From contig CM030364.1 of NCBI GenBank assembly GCA_017893485.1, positions 245,223,818 through 245,287,817 on the forward strand: 64,000 nt of DNA, in the 5' to 3' direction. Numbering within the stretch: position 1 is the stretch's first letter; each line of letters begins with the position of its first letter. This DNA is from Hemerocallis citrina. Taxonomy: Eukaryota > Streptophyta > Magnoliopsida > Asparagales > Asphodelaceae. The translations under genes and the position numbers were made by a program. Positions 57,111 to 64,000 of this stretch are shown here, piece after piece. The notes under the pieces are model-generated. The model was not told the origin of the DNA. It saw only the letters and a program-made list of their open reading frames with translations, and did no database searches.

Positions 57111-58617
57111 ATGCCCCCTCGTCATCATTACACATCCCAACTGCCTCTTCGATCCACACGCCATCCCCCACTAAACTCCAAAACCTCACATCCCCCTATC
57201 CTTTCACATCCCACTTCAAATCCCACCTTCAAACCAAAACCCTTCTTCCAACCTAAACCTTCAGCCATTTACCTACAAAAGCAACCTTTTTGGTGCCAAA
57301 ACAACCGCATATCCACAAAGAAAAAGGAACGCTGCTGCTTCAAGTGCGGGGAAGGCGACCATGCCACAGCCGAGTGCAAGAAGATGGGGTTCCATTGCTT
57401 TAATTGCAAGAAGTTTGGGCATAAGGTGCGTGATTGTCCACTGCATAACAGGCGAGACTCGCTGGTGATAGATCTGCCTCACAACAATGCCATCTCTCAG
57501 GCATTACCGGCGCTGCATGCAAGCGCCTTTCTCCACTTGATAAACCCCCGCCGCATTTCCCTAACCAAAGATCTTGAGTGTGCTTTCAATTTTTTATGGG
57601 GAAGGCAAAGCCGTTGGTGGGTCCTGAAGAGGGTCTGTGATGGAGTCTACCATGTTCAATTTCCGACAACCACTGAGGCTGAAGCTGCGATTGCAGAGGG
57701 AGTGTTTCATTTCTCCGGCTACAACGCTACCTTCTCCCCTTGGTCACTGGACTTTGGAGCCAGATTGAGGCCAAAACCCTGTTTCATCTGGATCAACCTA
57801 CCACTCCTACCTTTTCATCTGTGGAACAGGAAGTCCATTGACTGCTTTGTTAATCCCTTTGGTAAGCTCATCACCCTCAGCCGCGAGATGACGAATGCGG
57901 AATCCCGAGATCAAGCACTTGTCCTTATCGAGGTTGAAGACCTCACACTCATCCCCAAATCCCTTACTGTCAAGTACACTACACCCTGAAATCTTCAAAT
58001 CTATGTTCATGATGTGCAAGTTTTGTTGCTTGGAAACCCAATCCCAGTTGAGGATGTTCAATCGGGCAAGGTTCAATTATTCACCACTGTAGGAGCCTCC
58101 GATGAGTTGGGCAGCACTAGCTTCTGGCATCCTAAGATGCAAGATGAGCCTAGGGCTGACGAGGCTGGAGATCACCGGCACCAAACACCGGCCAAGAACG
58201 ACATTGAAGATGTTTTGAAATCCCGCGATTTGGGAAAGGGGAGCCTAACTGTCCCGCATTCTCCGCATGCAGAAGAAAATTTGGAAAACTTTTTGAATGT
58301 CCCTAATTTGGCGGGATCAGGCCTAAATGAGAGGACCTCACCTGCTCCAGCTATATTTTCCAAATCTGCGGAGTTCAAATCCAGCCATGCTGGAGCCGCC
58401 TTTTATTCAGATCTCCGAATCATCAAATAGTAACAAAAATGTAGCCCCACAGGGTAGCAGGACAGCTCAACAAAATCTTGATGACTCATCAAATGATAAC
58501 TCATGGGAGGAAGTGAGGGAAATGATGTGGAAAGGCAAGCTTGTTACGCTTCCACTTTCCCTTTTCTCCAAAATTCAGCCAGTAGTAGAGGGAGCACTCC
58601 GTGAGTCTGTTAGATAA
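57111..58617 (+). pseudogene. LINE ORF1 with two CCHC knuckles, broken
   Basis: The first frame, 57111-57989, has an N-terminal Pro/Ser-rich region and two zinc knuckles at about residues 73-113 (CFKCGEGDHATAEC and CFNCKKFGHKVRDC), then a DUF4283-like region (about 57560-57900). This makes it a typical plant L1 ORF1 nucleic-acid chaperone. A TGA at 57987 interrupts the frame, which continues in the same phase to 58430, and a shift near 58390 joins a third frame to 58617 (SWEEVREMMWKGKLV). The order of knuckles before the conserved domain is unusual, since the knuckle usually follows DUF4283, but the domain call is weak. Confidence 0.75.
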
Positions 58618-59126
58618 GATGCGAGAAAGATGTATGAAGGGGAAAAGGTGATCTTCAGGGCTGGCACCAGCAAAGGCGGTGCTGAAAGCTTCCACACCCG
58701 CTTACTGTTGCGAAGAAATGTTCCCAGAGCTGCAAGCTCCTTTTCTTCAGTTCCTCCGGGCTTTCAGGAAGGTCCTTCAAAGAGGATGAAGCGCTCCATA
58801 TCTGCAGGAAAACTCAAGAGTACCAGGCCCTTCATGAAGCATTTGTCAACTACCATCAAGAAGAAAACTATAGGTAACCTCCTCTTCAAATGCTTCAGTT
58901 ACTAATGCGCATCTAAATCCTTTTGAATTGTTTTCAAATGAGGATATTGTAGAAGTAGCTGAATTCATTGGAGTGGAGTCTAAAGGGCCACACTCGCTGC
59001 ATGTCTTCAGGGGTCATCAGAAGGTTTTAGTTGATCAAACTGATTAACTACAACACTCTGAATAGCTGCCAGGCTATTTTTTGGTTTTTATTGGTGTTGT
59101 GCATTTTGATGCATTTCTTTTCAATG

Positions 59127-62100
59127 AAGATAACTAGCAAGAATGTTAGAGGGTTAGGTAGCCCTGACAAATGCTCACTAATAAAAGAAGGAATCCGTAG
59201 CTGCTCCCCATCTATTATATGCCTACAAGAGACCAAGCTCAGGAAGTGAGGCCCTCGAAAGCTTTCATCAATTGGAGGAGGTCTTATAACAAAATGGTTA
59301 CAACTTGACTCCATTGGCAGCTGCGGTGGCATTCTACTAGCATGGAATGACCAACTCCTTGATTTTACATACTCGACAGTGGATATTTTCTCTGTTTCTG
59401 CTTCGTTCAAAAGTCGATCTTCAGCTGAAGAGTGGTCACTCACTTCTGTCTATGCACCTTTTGATTTGGAGGATCGAGAACTGTGTTATTTTGAAATTCA
59501 ATAGTGCAGAAGATACCTCAAGGATGCTTGGGTTCTGTGTGGAGACTTCAATGTAACTATGTCAGATGCTAAGAGGTCCAGGGGAAAAGGCTCAACAAGG
59601 GGTATGAGATGCTTTCATGAATTCATACATGACTTGGCTCTAATTGATCTCCCACTTTCAGGAAGGAAATATACATGGACCAATCTTCAAAGCTCCCCCT
59701 CTATGGCCAGATTGGACAGATTCTTGATCTCTGCAGTTTGGGAATCTTTCTTTCCTAACTGCATCCAGTATTCACTGCCAAGATTCTCATCTGATCACTG
59801 CCCTATCATCCTCGACAATCAAGTCATCACTCATCAGGTACATTATTTCAAATTTGAAAAAGCCTGGCTGCAACACTCTGCATTTGTCCCCTCAGTAAAG
59901 GATTGGTGGAAGAATTTCATGTGCGCTGGGAATTCGGTTGATATTTTTGCAAGAAAGCTTACCCTCCTAAAAAGAAGAATTCGGCGCTGGAGAAATGAAA
60001 GCTTCGGCCACATCCTAAAGAAGAAGAAGCAGCTACAAGATCAATTGCTAAAGTTGGAGACTGAGGCAGAGCAATACCCTATTGTGGCTGATCCCCTAAA
60101 GGCAACCCAAGCGGAACTACAATATCTTATCCAAACTGAGGCAGTATATTGGAGGCAAAGATCGAGAGTGCAATGGTAAAAGGAAGGAGATGCAAACTCA
60201 AAGTTCTTCCACTGTATTGCAAATGGGAGAAGGAGACGAAACTTCATACACAGTCTTATCATTGATGATACTATGGTAACCTCTCCAACCCTGAATAGAG
60301 AGGCTTTTGAGAATCATTTTCAAGCAATTTTTGGTACAACTCCTCAGTCAGGTTTTTGGATTGATTGGCAATCTCTTTATCCCCAAAGTGACTTAAGCCT
60401 GGAGCATTTGGATGACCCGTTCACTATGGAAGAGATTAAATTGGCTGTCTTTGGAATGAGCAGTGACAAAGAACCAGGCCCCGAAGGTTTCTCCATGAGC
60501 TTTTATCACACTTTTTGGGATACTATCAAGGATGACCTTTTTGCCATGCTTCAGTCGGTACAGAGGGGAGATACTGATCTCGACAGGCTAAATTACTCCA
60601 ACATCATGTTAATTCCCAAGTGCGAAGGGGCAAATTTGGTCTCTGGTTACAAACCTATCAGTCTGCTCAATTGCTCCTTCAAAATTTTTACCAAAATACT
60701 TGCCAACAGGCTAGCCCCAATCCTACACTCACTTGTTTCCTCTTCTCAAAGTGCCTTCCTGAAGGGTAAATCTACAGTGGATTGTTTTCTTATAGCTCAT
60801 GAAGCTATCAACTTATACAGTAGACGCCACTCGGATGCCCTTTTGTTCAAGATTGATTTTGCAAAAGTTTTTGACACGGTAAGTTGGGATTTTTTAGATC
60901 AACTATTAATTGCTAGAGGCTTTGGGCCGACATGGTGCAGTTGGATCCATATGATCATGAGGACAGAAAATTCTTCAATTCTTATAAATGGAGAGGGGGG
61001 AAGACAAATAAACTCCAAGCGAGGGCTTAAGAAGGGAGATCCTCTCTCGCCAATGCTTTTCATCTTAGTAGTAGATGTATTAGCTCAGATGCTCTATAAT
61101 GGTCGCAGAAATGGTGCTTTCTTACCGCTTCCCGTCCGAGGATCACTTGCTGATCTGTCAGTACTGCAATTTGCAGATGACACGCTCCTTTTCTGTAAAG
61201 GAGATGAGCATGATGTTATCAACCTCAAGGTGGCACTACATCTATTTGCAAACATTTCAGGGTTGGCCATAAATTTTAATAAATCCTCAATTGTCTACTT
61301 TGGCAAATCGAAGATGAAGCTTAAGGCTTTTTCAACCATCCTAGGTTGCAAGAAAGAGTGCTTACCTATTCAATATCTTAGCATGCCATTATCTAATGGG
61401 AAGCTTAGCAAAAGAAATTGGCAACTGCTGATCCTCAAGATTGAGCGAAGACTCTCTATGTGGAAAGGCAAAATGCTATCTCGATAAGGAAGGCCTGTAC
61501 TTATAAATTCTGTTCTCAGTGCCCTACCGGTTTACTTCGCTTCATTCTTCAGACTACCCCTTTGGGTTATCAAAAGAATTGATCAAATCCGCTGTAGGTT
61601 TTTCTGGTGCGGCTCAGACACTGATGCAAGAGGAGTAGCATGCATGAGGTGGCAGAGGATCTGTCAGCCTAAGAAGCAAGGTGGGCTAGGGGATTTTGAC
61701 TTGAAAGTCTTTAATGAAGCACTTCTGATGAAGTGGTGGTGGAAGTTGGTAGCGTCTGAATCGCTACCTAGCCAAACATTAACGAGTCTCTATCTTAGAA
61801 GCAACTCCAATACCCTCACATGCCCCTCAACTGCTTCCAGCTTCTGGAAAGGAATTTTTCATCTTAGAGAACAATTCTTGTTAAATGTACATTGGAGGTT
61901 AGGTAAGGGGAACCTTATCAACTTTTGAACGTCGAAATAGATAAATGGCTACAATATTTCTTCTTTATGTCCAACACTAGCTGCTGCAGCATGGAATCTA
62001 GAAGCTGATGTCCTTTCCCAAGGCTCATGGATTGATGGAAAGTGGATCTGGCAACCAAAGCTTAAATGTGTCACCAACCTTTCAATTCGAGAGGAGAAGA

Positions 62101-62199
62101 AGAAACTTCTTGATCTGATTGCACACTTCCAACCTTCACACTCAGGAGATCAACCTTCACGGAGCCTTACTCTGTCAGCACAATTCATTGTCCAAGCAG
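59127..62199 (+). pseudogene. LINE ORF2 (endonuclease-reverse transcriptase), broken
   Basis: The likely start at 59127 reads MKITSKNVRGLG, where W before NVRG is replaced by K. QETKL (near 59230), then a stop; LCGDFNVTMSDAKR near 59540-59580, DRFLISAVW and SSDHCPIILD (to 59815) finish the endonuclease. A stop at 60178 separates RQRSRVQW from KEGDANSKFFH-like sequence. The reverse transcriptase frame 60273-61487 has EPGPEGFSMSFYHTFW, YKPISLLNCSFKI, FKIDFAKVFDTVSWDF, KKGDPLSPMLF and FADDTLLF; several core positions differ from the other LINE (K for R before GDPLSP). A stop at 61485 and another at 61926 follow, and homology ends near 62199. It cannot encode a working enzyme. Confidence 0.85.
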
Positions 62200-64000
62200 T
62201 CTGGAGGGGAATCCCACGCACTGATATGACGCATCAAGCAGGCAGACTATGGACAATTCAACCTCCGTCATGGAATGATGGCACCACCCGTAGTCACCAA
62301 ACACCCCACAAGCGTCGCCACCGGGACGATAATTCCGGAGTAGTGCTCACACCATGTCATGACGCATCAAGAAGGCAGTCTATAAATCACTCTCACACCG
62401 CCAATCTGATGGCCCTCATACTCGTGTTTTTCTCTCACTTTCGTCACATCACCACTATGTATCTAAATCCTTAGTTTATTTGAATCATGAATAAAATCAA
62501 CCCCTAGAGTTAGCTCTTTCCTCTATACCGGTCTCAATCAACAACTTGACCATCTTGGTCTTTCATCTCAATAATTTATCTCAATAGTTATAACTCATTC
62601 AATTTGCCGGTAATAGGACTTAGCTACCCTCTAGTTCAAAATTCCATATCATGTTCATAAATTGAGTACTCACACTCATCAATAATTTCATAAGTCATCA
62701 TGATCTTTCTTCATTTCAATTCTTGTATTACTTTTCACAATAATGAGACAAGATAGTTTCATTTCACCATTTCTCAAATTACAAATTTAATCTCATGACA
62801 ATTTTTTTTTCATTTATAAATCAAAATCTCAATTATATGAACCAAGCGAAGTTATTCACATTTGTATTAAGTCTCGAATCCTCAAAATAATTTTCCATAA
62901 TTTTTCCTAAAAGAGAAAATGCATATTGTTTAAATTATCACATAAAACACTTATAATCCATTTAATCTTGATCTATAATTTTATCAATCCATAGAAATTT
63001 TCTAGATAAGTCCAATTTAATCTCTGGATAATTAATATAATTTTTACCAATTAATTTTCACAAAAGAAACTATTTTTAAAAAATCATTTTCCAAAAAAAA
63101 AAAAACAAAAGTAAAAACTTGGCCGAAGCCAGGTTTCGAACCTGCACCAATAGACAGCAGCAGCATGTGCACTACAGTAACGTTACTGTGGCGCAGCAGT
63201 TGACCAAAGAGGACAAGGCGCCCACGCGTCATAAAGAGGGTCTCAGTCTTTTTATACTCAGGGTCTCGGGTTAGGTTATTTTCAAAAACAAAAATAAAGA
63301 GTGTATGCCAAGATTTGAACCCATGACCTCCTACCACTGTGAAGTTTTTAATTTGCACCCACTGACCAGAATGGACAAAGTGACTCACCCGTAGAGAAAT
63401 AATTCCGATTGGTTTTGTTCAAGACTGTGGTCGTTCTAGTTTATTAAAAAAACTCATTTCTTCAAAAATGTAATTTTGTTTTTCATCAAAACTAAATAAT
63501 TTCCTGATTCAAAGTAAACAGTAATTTGGGGGGTTCTTAAAGTCATTAAATACTCATTTTCTCATATAAAGTACCTCTTTTTGTTCCTACAAGTATACAT
63601 AAAAATCACATAGTGCTCTACTAACAATTTCATGTTCATTAACATACACTTTAGGATTATTTTACATCAATCACACTAATCATGAATATGTATAATTCAC
63701 TAATCAATCTTATTTTAATAATATAAAGATTCTTACAATTAGCACTTTCCACATAAGCATTTCTCAAAATTGTATTTTTTTTTCTTCCACAAACACAAAT
63801 ATTTCGACATGGAGAAAATTTATTCTAAGTTTAGCATGCTAGATTAATATTCAAATATCACAACCACAAACATATCATTCAATCAAATTCACTTATTCAT
63901 TTTATGCAATTTCACATATGTTCCATTTTCACCTTAATCATGGAACTATCAAAGAGCAATATTTTCATCTATTTATTCTAGCATGATTAGCACACAACCT
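62200..64000 (-). mobile_element. Ty3/gypsy LTR (family A), left end missing, continues past window
   Basis: It resembles the solo LTR from 24873 (ctggaggggaatcccac, then caccaaacaccccacaagcgtcgcca). The expected LTR start, about 0.6 kb, is absent, replaced by LINE ORF2 sequence. Two B-box-like motifs are at 63132 and 63312. The frame 63044-63388 on the minus strand is LTR sequence around these motifs, not a gene. The right part is AT-rich and runs to the window edge. Confidence 0.75.
63132..63322 (-). promoter_or_regulatory. Two B-box-like Pol III motifs in family A LTR
   Basis: The minus strand reads GGTTCGAAACC (63142-63132) and GGGTTCAAATC (63322-63312), 180 bases apart. Both fit the tRNA B-box pattern. 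No strict A box or complete tRNA fold was found. Confidence 0.45.

Larger units (their letters stand above)
57016..62199 (+). mobile_element. Second L1-type LINE, decayed, 3' end lost
   Basis: A purine-rich leader (57025-57055) precedes ORF1 (about 57111-58617) and ORF2 (about 59127-62199). Both have stops and shifts. Homology ends abruptly at about 62200, where family A LTR sequence (ctggaggggaatcccac) starts; no 3' UTR or poly(A) tail remains. The element is clearly diverged from the LINE at 42511. Confidence 0.85.

Overview
This window looks like nuclear heterochromatin from a flowering plant, probably a eudicot. It is AT-rich and almost wholly built of nested transposable elements. The plant signs are Ty3/gypsy elements primed by initiator tRNA-Met with a TGTAAC...GTTACA terminus, Copia gag, L1-type LINEs with a zf-RVT domain, hAT elements with 8-bp target duplications, and genes with the plant mobile domain (PMD). 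I see no intact cellular gene. The only intact long reading frame is a 1221-codon LINE ORF2.

Layout. 1-295: end of a family A gypsy LTR. 1151-3082: broken PMD gene. 3366-3740: an odd array of short palindromes. 3.8-13.2 kb: a composite gypsy cluster (family B LTRs, a primer-binding site, a tiny internal remnant with the end of pol, and a polypurine tract). 13.2-15.7 kb: 5' end of a Copia element on the minus strand. 16.5-18.35 kb: an unrecognised, decayed host-type gene on the minus strand, split by a small LTR. 18.4-21.4 kb: a possible Copia LTR start followed by multi-level tandem duplications. 21.4-23.3 kb: AT-rich DNA without recognisable genes. 23.3-27.6 kb: a family B LTR holding a family A solo LTR with a perfect 5-bp target duplication.

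27.6-48.5 kb is a deep nest that can be partly dissected from target duplications. A minus-strand family A element (gag remnant, primer-binding site, LTR) has an LTR split by a second family A LTR and by a LINE. The second LTR is split by a 3.5-kb hAT element (duplication catctagt) and by a non-autonomous hAT-like element (duplication ccaagacc). The latter holds a miniature LTR retrotransposon (TRIM) and another family A LTR.

48.5-54.1 kb: remnants of two PMD genes in opposite orientations, a second palindrome array, and a family B solo LTR with a perfect 5-bp duplication in a PMD 5' intron. 54.1-64 kb: a family A LTR, a decayed second LINE, and a further family A LTR running off the window.

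The elements share no pathway. The most unusual structure is the pair of palindrome arrays beside PMD sequences. Both use CTCG...CGAG caps, with different palindromic cores.
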